Positions 32,201 to 39,680 of a stretch of DNA of 64,000 bases are shown piece after piece. The translations under genes and the position numbers were made by a program. The stretch comes from Streptomyces cyanogenus (GTDB lineage: Bacteria; Actinomycetota; Actinomycetes; Streptomycetales; Streptomycetaceae). The notes beneath the pieces are model-generated. The model was not told the DNA's origin and did not search any database. It saw only the letters and a list, made by a program, of their open reading frames with translations. The stretch lies in NCBI RefSeq assembly GCF_017526105.1, contig NZ_CP071839.1:5657001-5721000 (forward strand), given 5' to 3'. Every line of letters begins with the position of its first letter. Position 1 is the first letter of the stretch.

Positions 32201-32790
32201 CGTCCCAGCTGCTACGGCTCGCCGAGGACCCCGATGGGCTCGCACAGGAACTCGCGCGCCCCATGCCGCGCCCCCCGCAACCGGCCGCACGCCGGGGCAC
32301 CCGGTTCCACGCGTGGGTGGAAGCCCGCTTCGAGGAGCTGACGCTGCCCCTGCTGGAACCGGACGAGCTGCCCGGCCGAGACGCCGAGATCGCCGACGAA
32401 CGCGACCTGGAAACCCTGAAAGAAGCCTTCGAACGCACCGAGTACGCCCGGCGCACCCCGTACCGGGTCGAGGCCCCCTTCCAGCTCACCCTCGCCGGCC
32501 GAGTCGTCCGGGGCCGCATCGACGCCGTCTACAGACACGGCGACGGCGACGGGACGACGTACGAGATCATCGACTGGAAGACCGGCCGCACCCGCACCGC
32601 TGACCCGCTCCAGCTCGCCGTGTACCGGCTCGCCTGGGCCGAGCAGCAGGGCATACCGCCCGAGTCGGTCACGGCCGCCTTCCTGTACGTACGCACCGGC
32701 GAGGTCGTACGCCCCGAGGGCCTGCCGGACCGGGCCGCACTGGAACGACTCCTCACCGGTGAGACGGAGAGCACACAACAGGCGACCTGA
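29248..32790 (+). CDS. adnB: AdnB-like helicase-nuclease subunit
   Basis: 1180 residues. Walker A GAGSGKTT is at 39-46, motif II LLDEYQDTS near 270, motif V HKSKGLEWDVV, motif VI YVTFTRPRSLL, and the RecB-type nuclease core IIDWKTGRT near 1107-1115. Unlike AdnA it lacks the four-Cys iron-sulfur pattern. Between helicase and nuclease (about 850-915) lies a Pro/Asp/Glu/Tyr-rich insert with DPYEEPYPDPYDEEP-type repeats, probably a flexible linker. It pairs with AdnA to form a dual-motor end-resection machine. A TAGCCT box at 29234-29239 ends eight bases before the ATG with no Shine-Dalgarno, so it may also be made from its own leaderless transcript. Confidence 0.92.
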   Translation: MSARITDPEQLKELLGIPFTPEQTACITAPPAPQVIVAGAGSGKTTVMAARVVWLVGTGQVAPEQILGLTFTNKAAGELAERVRKALIKAGVTDPDVIDPDNPPGEPVISTYHAFAGRLLTDHGLRIGLEPSSRLLADATRYQLAARVLREAPGPYPALTRSFADLVSDLLTLDSELAEHLVDPEELRAWDAGLQHTLEDTKLTNADLRKVPETAAARRELADLVQRYRAAKRQRDLLDFGDQIALSARLARIPEVGRLLREEFRVVLLDEYQDTSVAQRVLLAGLFGGGTGHPVTAVGDPCQAIYGWRGASVANLDDFPDHFAHADGRPATRQALSENRRSGGRLLDLANGLAAPLRAMHAGVEALRPAPGAEYDGTVRCALLPTHAEEIDWIADSLAHLVRTGTPPGEIAVLCRTATDFAEIQGALVARDIPVEVVGLSGLLHLPEIADLVAVCEVLQDPGANASLVRLLTGPRWRIGPRDLALLGRRARLLVAHARVDDGDDPDRRLAEAVEGVDPSEVISLADALDTFLETPLEDGDDDGLPFSPDARVRFARLAAELRDLRRSLSDPLMDVLHRVLAVTGLEVELSASPHALAARRRETLSNFLDIAASFAASDGEATLLAFLGFLRTAAQYEKGLDNALPGGENTVKVLTAHKSKGLEWDVVAVPGLVTGTFPSAQGREKWTAQAKVLPHALRGDTDTLPDVDSWDARGMKAFHEAMKDHQHTEELRLGYVTFTRPRSLLLGSGHWWGPSQKKPRGPSDFLQALHDHCAAGHGEIEAWADEPAEDEENPALHTAGAEQVWPLPLDAAALARRRAAAETVLAHLDSLAARPAGHRPALHDPAGDEHPDWPAPPDDDPYEEPYPDPYDEEPHEDIPYEDHPYDASPHDEDAPGEVPPADAPGTAPYAPADRDSWNAGRPLVPHQAPAPRHRPEPHPAPAALTPEEVRTVASWDRDLDALTGELLRARRTVTDVPLPATLTASQLLRLAEDPDGLAQELARPMPRPPQPAARRGTRFHAWVEARFEELTLPLLEPDELPGRDAEIADERDLETLKEAFERTEYARRTPYRVEAPFQLTLAGRVVRGRIDAVYRHGDGDGTTYEIIDWKTGRTRTADPLQLAVYRLAWAEQQGIPPESVTAAFLYVRTGEVVRPEGLPDRAALERLLTGETESTQQAT

Positions 32791-32842
32791 GTGTGACGAA
32801 CCCCCGCCGAGGATGTCGGTGCAGGCCGATAGGCTCGGCAGC

Positions 32843-34246
32843 ATGAGCCAGACCCCGGACAGCGCCGTCCGCACGTACATCGAGCACCACCGCGCCGCCT
32901 TCCTCGACGACCTCACCGCATGGCTGCGCATCCCCTCCGTGTCGGCCCAGCCCGACCACGCGCCCGACGTACGGCACAGCGCCGACTGGCTCGCCGCCAA
33001 GCTCAAGGAGACCGGCTTCCCGACCGCCGAGGTCTGGCAGACCCCCGGCGCCCCCGCAGTCTTCGCCGAATGGCCCTCGGAGGACCCGGACGCACCCACG
33101 GTCCTGGTCTACGGCCACCACGACGTGCAGCCCGCCGCCCGCGAGGACGGCTGGGACAGCGACCCCTTCGAACCGGTCGTCCGCGACAACCGCCTCTACG
33201 CGCGCGGGGCGGCCGACGACAAGGGCCAGGTGTTCTTCCACACGCTCGGCGTCCGCGCCCACCTCGCCGCAACCGGCCGCACCACGCCGGCCGTCCACCT
33301 GAAACTGCTGATCGAGGGCGAGGAGGAATCCGGCTCCGCGCACTTCCGCGCCCTGGTCGAGGAGCAGGCGGGGCGGCTCACCGCCGACGCCGTGATCGTC
33401 TCCGACACCGGCATGTGGTCCGAGGACACCCCCACCGTGTGCACCGGCATGCGCGGCCTCGCCGAGTGCGAGATCCGGCTGTACGGCCCCGACCAGGACA
33501 TCCACTCCGGCTCCTTCGGCGGCGCCGTACCCAACCCGGCCACCGCCGCCGCCCGCCTGGTCGCCGCCCTCCACGACGACCACGCGCGCGTGGCGATCCC
33601 CGGCTTCTACGACGGCATCGTCGAACTGACCGGCCGCGAGCGCGAGCTGTTCGCCGAGCTGCCGTTCGACGAGCAGCGCTGGCTGCGCACCGCCAAGTCC
33701 CACGCCGCCCACGGCGAGGCCGGGCACACCACGCTGGAGCGCATCTGGGCCCGCCCGACCGCCGAGGTCAACGGCATCGGCGGCGGCTACCAGGGCCCCG
33801 GCAACAAGACGATCATCCCTGCCACGGCCATGGTGAAGCTGTCCTTCCGGCTGGTCGCCGGCCAGGACCCCGACCACATCGAGCGGGCCGTCCGCGCCTG
33901 GGCCGCCGACCAGGTGCCCGCCGGTATCCGCTGCGAGATCGACTTCGGCTCGGCCACGCGCCCGTGCCTGACCCCGCTCGACCACCCCGCGCTGCAGTCC
34001 GTGGCCCGCGCCATGGGCCGCGCATTCCAGGGACCGGTCCGCTTCACCCGGGAGGGCGGCTCCGGACCCGCCGCCGACCTCCAGGAAGTCCTCGGCGCCC
34101 CCGTCCTCTTCCTGGGCATCTCCGTCCCGTCCGACGGCTGGCACGCACCCAACGAGAAGGTCGAGCTGGCCCTCCTCCTCAAGGGCGTCGAGACCAGCGC
34201 CTACCTGTGGGATGACCTGGCCCGGAACTGGCGTACCGCACCCTGA
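32843..34246 (+). CDS. M20 family metallopeptidase (dipeptidase)
   Basis: 467 residues. Zinc-ligand motifs of the M20/ArgE-DapE-carnosinase group are present: VLVYGHHDVQPA, the bridging Asp in GAADDKGQ, and the catalytic Glu pair in EGEEESGS; the dimerisation domain contains DQDIHSGSFGG and the C-terminal zinc His is near WHAPNEKVELA. Such enzymes cleave dipeptides or deacylate amino acids in the cytoplasm. The ATG at 32843 has no Shine-Dalgarno but lies eight bases after TAGGCT (32830-32835), so leaderless initiation is likely. It stands 52 bases after adnB and upstream of nudC, with no functional link evident. Its natural substrate is not known. Confidence 0.93.
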   Translation: MSQTPDSAVRTYIEHHRAAFLDDLTAWLRIPSVSAQPDHAPDVRHSADWLAAKLKETGFPTAEVWQTPGAPAVFAEWPSEDPDAPTVLVYGHHDVQPAAREDGWDSDPFEPVVRDNRLYARGAADDKGQVFFHTLGVRAHLAATGRTTPAVHLKLLIEGEEESGSAHFRALVEEQAGRLTADAVIVSDTGMWSEDTPTVCTGMRGLAECEIRLYGPDQDIHSGSFGGAVPNPATAAARLVAALHDDHARVAIPGFYDGIVELTGRERELFAELPFDEQRWLRTAKSHAAHGEAGHTTLERIWARPTAEVNGIGGGYQGPGNKTIIPATAMVKLSFRLVAGQDPDHIERAVRAWAADQVPAGIRCEIDFGSATRPCLTPLDHPALQSVARAMGRAFQGPVRFTREGGSGPAADLQEVLGAPVLFLGISVPSDGWHAPNEKVELALLLKGVETSAYLWDDLARNWRTAP

Positions 34247-34400
34247 CCGGCCGGCGCCGTACGGAAGGGCCGCGCGCGCGGGGCACACTGGAAGGACCGC
34301 CCGTCCGCCCCGGCCACGCCCGGCCCGGTGCCCTCCCGCCCTACGTCCCGCCGAACCGCCCGCCGAAAGATCCGCTGCACTGGGGGAGTTGGAAGCACCC

Positions 34401-35345
34401 GTGACCACCTGGACCGACCACACAGCCGACCGACCCATCTCGCTGACCGCCCCGAGCGGCATCGACCGCGCCGCCCACCACCGGCTGGACGAGGCCTGGC
34501 TCGCGGCGGCGTGGAGCCACCCCACGACCCGCTGTTTCGTGGTCTCCGGCGGCCAGGTGCTCATCGACGAGACCCCGGACGGCCGGACGGAACTCGTCAT
34601 GACGCCGTCCTTCGAAGCCCCGCTCACCGAGGCGCACCGCTACTTCCTCGGCATCGACGAGGACGGCGTCAGCTACTTCGCGCTCCAGAAGGACTCGCTG
34701 CCCGGCCGTATCGACCAGTCCGCCCGCCCGGCGGGGCTGCGCGAGGCCGGCCTGCTGCTGTCGCCGCGCGACACCGGACTCATGGTCCACGCGGTCGGGC
34801 TGGAGAACTGGCAGCGCACCCACCGCTTCTGCTCCCGCTGCGGCGAGCGCACGGTCATCGCGGCGGCCGGCCACATCCGCCGGTGCCCGGCCTGCGGCGC
34901 CGAGCACTACCCGCGCACCGACCCGGCCGTGATCATGGCGGTCACCGACGAGGACGACCGCATCCTGCTCGGCCGCCAGGTCCACTGGCCCGAGGGCCGC
35001 TTCTCCACGCTCGCCGGATTCGTCGAGCCCGGCGAGTCCATCGAGCAGGCGGTGCGCCGCGAGGTCTCCGAGGAGGTCGGCGTCGGCATCGGCCAGGTCG
35101 AGTACGTCGCCAGCCAGCCCTGGCCCTTCCCGTCCAGCCTCATGCTCGGCTTCATGGCCCGCGCCACCACCACCGAGATCGACGTCGACGGCGACGAGAT
35201 CCACGAGGCCCGCTGGTTCTCCCGCGAGGAGCTGCACGCGGCCTTCGAGTCCGGCGAGGTGCTGCCGCCGTACGGCATCTCCATCGCGGCCCGCCTGATC
35301 GAGATGTGGTACGGCAAGCCCCTGCCCACCCGCAGCTTCGTCTGA
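34401..35345 (+). CDS. nudC: NAD(H) pyrophosphatase NudC
   Basis: 314 residues. It has an N-terminal NudC-type domain, a zinc ribbon with Cys144, 147, 162 and 165 (CSRC and CPAC), then the Nudix box GX5EX7REUXEEXGU at about 206-228 and the downstream SQPWPFPSS motif (238-246) that is specific for NADH pyrophosphatases. The enzyme hydrolyses NAD(H) to NMN(H) and AMP; bacterial NudC also removes NAD caps from RNA 5' ends. The GTG at 34401 is preceded by a purine-rich GGGGAG/GGAAG region and gives the MTTWTDHTADRP start expected. It converges on mrx1 across a shared terminator. Confidence 0.95.
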   Translation: MTTWTDHTADRPISLTAPSGIDRAAHHRLDEAWLAAAWSHPTTRCFVVSGGQVLIDETPDGRTELVMTPSFEAPLTEAHRYFLGIDEDGVSYFALQKDSLPGRIDQSARPAGLREAGLLLSPRDTGLMVHAVGLENWQRTHRFCSRCGERTVIAAAGHIRRCPACGAEHYPRTDPAVIMAVTDEDDRILLGRQVHWPEGRFSTLAGFVEPGESIEQAVRREVSEEVGVGIGQVEYVASQPWPFPSSLMLGFMARATTTEIDVDGDEIHEARWFSREELHAAFESGEVLPPYGISIAARLIEMWYGKPLPTRSFV

Positions 35346-35350
35346 CACGG

Positions 35351-35397
35351 CGAACGGCGGCTCCCGAACCCGGTGGGGACTCGGGAACCGCCGTTCG
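35351..35397. terminator. bidirectional hairpin between nudC and mrx1
   Basis: Two 17-base arms (35351-35367 and 35381-35397) pair with a single mismatch around a 13-base loop. It lies between convergent stops at 35345 and 35411 and can serve both. Confidence 0.85.
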
Positions 35398-35410
35398 GCG
35401 CAGCTCGGGC

Positions 35411-35653
35411 TTACGCGGCGAGCTTCTGCTTGACCTGGGCCAGCGACGGGTTCGTCAGCGTGGAGCCGTCCGCGAAGAGCACGGTCGGGACGGTCTGGTT
35501 TCCGCCGTTCGCCTTCTCCACGAAAGCGGCGGACTCCGGGTCCTGCTCGATGTTGATCTCGGTGTAGGCGATGCCCTCCCGGTCCAGCTGGCTCTTCAGC
35601 CGCCGGCAGTAACCGCACCAAGTCGTGCTGTACATCGTCACAGTGCCCTGCAT
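35411..35653 (-). CDS. mrx1: mycoredoxin (Mrx1-type glutaredoxin)
   Basis: 80 residues beginning MQGTVTMYSTTWCGYC. The WCGYC active site with a nearby TVPTVLFADG cis-proline motif is a glutaredoxin fold; the short length and motif fit mycoredoxin-1, which reduces mixed disulfides between proteins and mycothiol in actinobacteria. The start at 35653 has GAGGAG 10 bases upstream; the longer frame to 35761 would run through the promoter. A GGGAAT-N18-GTT promoter lies 48-74 bases upstream, so SigR control under thiol oxidation is expected, consistent with the known SigR response including mycothiol-system genes. Confidence 0.94.
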   Translation of the reverse strand: MQGTVTMYSTTWCGYCRRLKSQLDREGIAYTEINIEQDPESAAFVEKANGGNQTVPTVLFADGSTLTNPSLAQVKQKLAA

Positions 35654-35700
35654 CTGTCTCGCTCTCCTCAGCCAGCTCGGAAATGTCCGTCCAGGGAGAG

Positions 35701-35727
35701 AACGTAAGCGACCGGCCCGCCATTCCC
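35701..35727 (-). promoter_or_regulatory. SigR-type promoter of mrx1
   Basis: On the minus strand GGGAAT (35727-35722), exactly 18 bases, then GTT (35703-35701): a full match to the SigR consensus. The mrx1 start codon is 48 bases downstream of the -10. Confidence 0.8.
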
Positions 35728-35761
35728 GACCGGGATACGCCCTCGGCGAGTCCCTGACCAC

Positions 35762-35918
35762 GAGGCCGTGAGCCCGGCGCCCCGAGCAGGAGGCCGTGAG
35801 CGGGACGTCCCGTGCGTGAGGCCGTGAGCGGGACGCCCTGTGCGTGAGGCCGTGGGCGTGAGGCCATGATTACGTGAGGCCGTGCGCGTGAGGCCATGAT
35901 TAATACGACTGCGAGGCC
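35762..35918. repeat. 14/28-base periodic GAGGCC repeat array
   Basis: GAGGCC recurs at 35762, 35790, 35818, 35846, 35860, 35876, 35890 and 35913. Spacings of 28, 28, 28, 14, 16 and 14 show a 14-base basic period. Units 2 and 3 are nearly identical over 28 bases. It fills most of the gap between mrx1 and uvrD2; otherwise I see only the mrx1 promoter there. Confidence 0.75.
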
Positions 35919-35971
35919 CTGCCTGTGGACAACCGGCGCAGTCGTCCCGGACGACCTGGCAGCATGGCTGT

Positions 35972-38194
35972 GTGACAGCAGCAACGCACTCCACCCTCTT
36001 CCCACAGGGCACCGGTGGCTCTCCGCACTCGGGCCCGCCGAGTGACGCCGACGCGGTGCTCGAAGGGCTCGACCCCGAGCAGCGCGAGGTGGCCACCGCC
36101 CTGCACGGCCCGGTGTGCGTCCTGGCCGGAGCCGGCACGGGCAAGACCCGGGCCATCACCCACCGCATCGCCTACGGAGTGCGCGCAGGCATCCTCCAGC
36201 CCTCCAGCGTGCTCGCCGTCACCTTCACCAACCGCGCCGCCGGAGAGATGCGCGGCCGGCTGCGCCAGCTCGGCGCCCAGGGAGTCCAGGCCCGCACCTT
36301 CCACTCCGCCGCCCTCCGCCAGCTCCAGTACTTCTGGCCGAAAGCGATCGGCGGCTCCCTGCCCCGCATCATCGACCGCAAGATCCAACTCGTCGCCGAC
36401 GCGGCCGCCGCCCTGGGCACCCGACTCGACCGCAACGAGCTGCGCGACGTGACCGCCGAGATCGAATGGTCCAAGGTCACCCAGACCGTCCCCGCCGACT
36501 ACCCGTACGCGGCTGCGAAGGCCGGCCGCGAGACCCCCCGCGACCCGGCCGAGATCGCCCACCTCTACGCCGCCTACGAAGACCTCAAGCGCGACCGCGC
36601 TGTCATCGACTTCGAAGACGTCCTGCTGCTCACCGTCGCCATCCTCCAAGACCGGCACGACATCGCCGAACAGGTCCGCGCCCAGTACCAGCACTTCGTC
36701 GTGGACGAGTACCAGGACGTCAGCCCGCTGCAGCAGCGACTGCTGGACCTGTGGCTCGGCGACCGTGACAACCTGTGCGTCGTCGGCGACGCCAGCCAGA
36801 CCATCTACTCGTTCACGGGAGCAACACCCGACCACCTCCTCGACTTCCGTGTCCGCCACCCCGCAGCCACCGTCGTCAAACTGGTCCGCGACTACCGCTC
36901 CACCCCCCAGGTCGTCCACCTCGCCAACGCCCTGCTCAGCCAGGCCCGCGGCCGCGCCGCCGACCACCGGCTGGAACTCGTCTCCCAGCGCCCCCCCGGC
37001 CCCGAACCCGCCTACACCGAGTACACCGACGAACCCGCCGAGGCGGAAGGCGCCGCCCGCCGCATCCGCGAACTGATCGACGCCGGCGTCCCCGCCGCCG
37101 AGATCGCCGTCCTGTTCCGCACCAACTCCCAGTCCGAGACCTACGAGCAGGCACTCGCCGACGCCGGCGTCCCCTACCAGCTGCGCGGCGCCGAACGCTT
37201 CTTCGACCGGCCCGAGATCCGCAAGGCCCGCATCGCCCTGCGCGGCGCGGCCCGCTTCGGCGGCAACGACTCCCTCCTCGACGACGCCGTCGACCTGCCC
37301 TCCCAGGTGCGCGCCGTCCTCTCCGGCGAAGGCTGGACCAGCGAACCCCCGGCCGGCTCCGGCGCCGTCAGAGAACGCTGGGAATCCCTGGCCGCCCTCG
37401 TCAACCTCGCCCACGACCTCGCCGCCGCCCGGCCCCGAGCCACCCTCGCCGACTTCGTGACGGAACTGGAGGAACGGGCCAACGCCCAGCACGCCCCGAC
37501 CGTCCAGGGCGTCACCCTCGCCTCCCTGCACGCCGCCAAGGGCCTGGAATGGGACGTCGTCTTCCTCGTCGGCATCGCCGAGGGCATGCTGCCCATCACC
37601 TACGCCCGGACCGACGAGCAGATCGAGGAAGAACGCCGCCTGCTCTACGTCGGCGTCACCCGCGCGCGGGAACGCCTCCACCTCTCCTGGGCCCTGTCCC
37701 GCTCACCCGGCGGACGCCCCAACCGCCGGCCCAGCCGTTTCCTCGACGGACTGCGCCCCGGCACCACCCCCACCGTCGGCCGCACCGGCGCAGGCGCGAG
37801 CGGAGGCGTCGAACGCGGCATCACCGCAAGCGCCGCCACCACCCCCCGGCGGATCCAGCGCACCCCGGCCCGCTGCCGGGTCTGCGGCCGCACGCTCACC
37901 GACGCGGGCGAGATGAAGCTGATGCGCTGCGCCGACTGCCCCTCGGACATGGACGAAGGACTCTACGAACGACTCCGGGAGTGGCGCGCCGTGCAGGCCG
38001 AGCGCAGCGGCCAGCCGGACTTCTGCGTCTTCACCGACCGGACGCTGATGGCCATCGCCGAGGCATGCCCGGACAGTTCCGCCGAGTTGGCCCGCATCCC
38101 CGGCGTCCTCAGCCGCAAGCTGCGCAGCTACGGAGCCGACGTTCTGGCCATCTGCGCAGGCCAGGAGCCCGGCCAAGACGACGGGAGCGACTGA
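35972..38194 (+). CDS. uvrD2: ATP-dependent DNA helicase UvrD2 (with tetracysteine and HRDC)
   Basis: 740 residues, superfamily 1 helicase: Walker A GAGTGKT at 53-59, motif Ia VTFTNRAAGEM, motif II VVDEYQDVS, motif V HAAKGLEWDVVF, motif VI YVGVTRARERL. The C-terminal part has a tetracysteine zinc module (Cys635, 638, 653 and 656: CRVC and CADC) followed by an HRDC domain (about 660-735). This architecture defines mycobacterial UvrD2, where the tetracysteine links the motor to HRDC and Ku interaction is not required. A role in DNA repair and replication is likely. The GTG at 35972 lies seven bases after CAGCAT, without a ribosome site, suggesting a leaderless start. Confidence 0.94.
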   Translation: MTAATHSTLFPQGTGGSPHSGPPSDADAVLEGLDPEQREVATALHGPVCVLAGAGTGKTRAITHRIAYGVRAGILQPSSVLAVTFTNRAAGEMRGRLRQLGAQGVQARTFHSAALRQLQYFWPKAIGGSLPRIIDRKIQLVADAAAALGTRLDRNELRDVTAEIEWSKVTQTVPADYPYAAAKAGRETPRDPAEIAHLYAAYEDLKRDRAVIDFEDVLLLTVAILQDRHDIAEQVRAQYQHFVVDEYQDVSPLQQRLLDLWLGDRDNLCVVGDASQTIYSFTGATPDHLLDFRVRHPAATVVKLVRDYRSTPQVVHLANALLSQARGRAADHRLELVSQRPPGPEPAYTEYTDEPAEAEGAARRIRELIDAGVPAAEIAVLFRTNSQSETYEQALADAGVPYQLRGAERFFDRPEIRKARIALRGAARFGGNDSLLDDAVDLPSQVRAVLSGEGWTSEPPAGSGAVRERWESLAALVNLAHDLAAARPRATLADFVTELEERANAQHAPTVQGVTLASLHAAKGLEWDVVFLVGIAEGMLPITYARTDEQIEEERRLLYVGVTRARERLHLSWALSRSPGGRPNRRPSRFLDGLRPGTTPTVGRTGAGASGGVERGITASAATTPRRIQRTPARCRVCGRTLTDAGEMKLMRCADCPSDMDEGLYERLREWRAVQAERSGQPDFCVFTDRTLMAIAEACPDSSAELARIPGVLSRKLRSYGADVLAICAGQEPGQDDGSD

Positions 38195-38204
38195 TGCCAA
38201 CTCG

Positions 38205-38247
38205 TCGAAAAAATAGTTTGCGCATGCCCCGGCAATCCCCATAGGTT
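38205..38247 (+). promoter_or_regulatory. wblC promoter with AT-rich upstream box
   Basis: A -35-like TTGCGC (38218-38223), 18 bases, then TAGGTT (38242-38247). Immediately before the -35 is an A-rich run (GAAAAAATAG). In mycobacteria WhiB7 binds an AT-rich stretch at just this position through its AT-hook to activate its own promoter, so an autoregulated promoter is likely. Predicted start near 38254. Confidence 0.6.
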
Positions 38248-38252
38248 CTAGG

Positions 38253-38290
38253 CACGGAAACAGCGGCCTTCTCGAAGGCCCGGTTCCGTG
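38253..38290 (+). terminator. two-part hairpin at the start of the wblC leader
   Basis: Outer stem CACGGAA/TTCCGTG (38253-38259, 38284-38290) and inner stem GGCCTTC/GAAGGCC (38265-38271, 38274-38280), followed by TTG. It could terminate uvrD2 transcripts, or be a 5' stabilising structure if transcription starts at about 38254. Confidence 0.5.
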
Positions 38291-38357
38291 TTGTACTTGC
38301 ATATCCGAACGGACTGGCTCACCCCAGTCCCAGAGACGCCGAGAGGAGGCGAGTCCA

Positions 38358-38681
38358 GTGATCAGCATCAACATCAGCACCACCGTCAGCACGGCCAAAC
38401 TGACCGATCGCTCGACCGTCTCCACGTGCATGCTCGGCGCCTCGAACCAGGGCACCGGTCTGTCCGGCATCCGTGCCGTGCGTCCGGCGTCCTCTGTTGC
38501 CCTCGCGGGTCTTCCCATCCGTGAGCGCAATGAGCGACCGACCAAGGCACTGGAAGCGGTAGCGGCACAGGCACACGCCTATGCCTTCGCGGCGGCCGGT
38601 GCCGGATTCCGGAAGCAGACGACGCAGCACCACCTGATGTGGGCCTTCCGTGGGCCAGAACCCTGGAGTGATCCAGCCTGA
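38358..38681 (+). CDS. ORF in the wblC leader (possible regulatory upstream ORF), 107 aa
   Basis: The GTG at 38358 has a perfect AGGAGG eight bases upstream. The protein begins VISINISTTVSTAKL, has no Cys-rich or membrane segment, and ends FRGPEPWSDPA. I do not recognise a domain. Codon usage is Streptomyces-like, so it is translated. Its stop lies 24 bases before a strong terminator that precedes wblC, and its last codons (38646-38656) can pair with the terminator's left arm. Both facts suit a translated upstream ORF whose ribosome occupancy governs read-through into wblC, as is known for whiB7/wblC. It could equally be an independent small protein gene. Confidence 0.65.
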   Translation: MISINISTTVSTAKLTDRSTVSTCMLGASNQGTGLSGIRAVRPASSVALAGLPIRERNERPTKALEAVAAQAHAYAFAAAGAGFRKQTTQHHLMWAFRGPEPWSDPA

Positions 38682-38704
38682 TCGCCGATCAGGCCGGCGC
38701 CTTC

Positions 38705-38747
38705 AGGGCCGCGGAACCCCATCCGGGATCCGCGGCCCTTCTGTTTT
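38705..38747 (+). terminator. attenuator terminator upstream of wblC
   Basis: AGGGCCGCGGA (38705-38715) pairs with TCCGCGGCCCT (38729-38739), with an inner CCC/GGG helix, followed by TCTGTTTT. It lies inside the leader, 109 bases before the wblC start, so it must be read through for wblC expression. Confidence 0.82.
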
Positions 38748-38855
38748 CCCCGAACGGGGACAACGGAGCGAAGGGGCCTCGGGACAGGAAAAGAACCCGG
38801 TACCACGCCGACACCCGGTCAACCGGCCGGACCGACCAGACGAGGAAGACCAATC

Positions 38856-39224
38856 GTGCAACTCGAAGCGCACGCCCCGTCCGTACCGCCTTCGCAAACG
38901 ATCCCCCCGCCCGGCCTCACGGAGGACTCCACCTTGACCCCCCTCACCGCGCTCACGGCGCTCGACGACGCCATCGAGAACCTCGGCGTACCCGTCCCCT
39001 GCCGCTCCTACGACCCGGAGGTCTTCTTCGCCGAGTCGCCGGCGGACGTGGAGTACGCCAAGTCCCTCTGCCGCACCTGCCCGCTGATCGAGGCCTGCCT
39101 CGCCGGCGCCAAGGAGCGGCGCGAGCCCTGGGGCGTCTGGGGTGGCGAGCTCTTCGTCCAGGGTGTCGTCGTCGCCCGGAAGCGGCCGCGTGGCCGCCCG
39201 CGCAAGAACCCGGTCACGGCATGA
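38856..39224 (+). CDS. wblC: WhiB-family regulator WblC (WhiB7)
   Basis: 122 residues. Four Cys (49, 72, 75, 81; C...CxxCx5C) bind the WhiB iron-sulfur cluster. The GVWGG turn follows, and the C-terminal RPRGRPRKNP is an AT-hook, the hallmark that separates WhiB7/WblC from other WhiB proteins. It acts with the principal sigma factor to activate ribosome-targeting antibiotic resistance genes. The N-terminal 40 residues are longer than usual and Thr/Pro-rich. The GTG at 38856 has GAGGAA upstream. Expression is expected to be controlled by the AT-rich promoter and by attenuation in the long leader. It overlaps the next gene by four bases. Confidence 0.95.
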   Translation: MQLEAHAPSVPPSQTIPPPGLTEDSTLTPLTALTALDDAIENLGVPVPCRSYDPEVFFAESPADVEYAKSLCRTCPLIEACLAGAKERREPWGVWGGELFVQGVVVARKRPRGRPRKNPVTA

Positions 39225-39544
39225 ACACCGCAGGAACGATCGATCGCCCCCTCACGCACGACCCCAAGAAGCAGGCCCCGATGAAGCCGTCCACCAGCGA
39301 GCCCGCCGGCTCCGCGACCCCAGACTTCACCACCACCGGTGCGACCGAAGCGCGCCAGAACAGGAACCACGAGATGCAACTCATGCAAGAAGCCCTGGCC
39401 CGTGCGCATATGCACGACCGACTCCATGACGCCGCACGCGAGCGCCGGGCCGTGCGCCTGGCCGCCGCCCGGCGGATGCAGCGCCGGGCCGAGCGCGCCT
39501 CGCTGCGTGCCCGCCGCGCGCTCGCCATGGCCGTCATGCAGTAG
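39221..39544 (+). CDS. hypothetical basic helical protein coupled to wblC
   Basis: 107 residues; the ATG overlaps the wblC stop (ATGA), so translation is coupled. The first 45 residues are low-complexity; the rest is one predicted long amphipathic helix very rich in Arg and Ala (LHDAARERRAVRLAAARRMQ), suggesting nucleic-acid or ribosome association or coiled-coil pairing. I know no family name. Sharing the wblC transcript suggests it belongs to the same antibiotic-stress response, but this is inference. A perfect 17-bp terminator follows 51 bases after the stop. Confidence 0.7.
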   Translation: MNTAGTIDRPLTHDPKKQAPMKPSTSEPAGSATPDFTTTGATEARQNRNHEMQLMQEALARAHMHDRLHDAARERRAVRLAAARRMQRRAERASLRARRALAMAVMQ

Positions 39545-39594
39545 AGAACACACCTGAGCAGCGGTGGCCTCCCGGATCAGGGAGGCGAAGCCCC

Positions 39595-39634
39595 CCCGCG
39601 GGGGCCGGTCCGGCCTAACGGACCGGCCCCCGCG
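39595..39634 (+). terminator. 17-bp hairpin terminator after the wblC operon
   Basis: Perfect arms at 39595-39611 and 39618-39634 with loop GCCTAA. No U tract, but the stem is very stable. Confidence 0.85.
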
Positions 39635-39680
39635 GTGCGTTGCGCAGGCGATCGGCCGGCCCCGGAGTTATCGTCACCCG

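Noticed and set aside
35901..35910. TAATACGACT, the first ten bases of the T7 promoter consensus
   Set aside because: The following bases do not continue the consensus; it is a coincidence within the repeat array.
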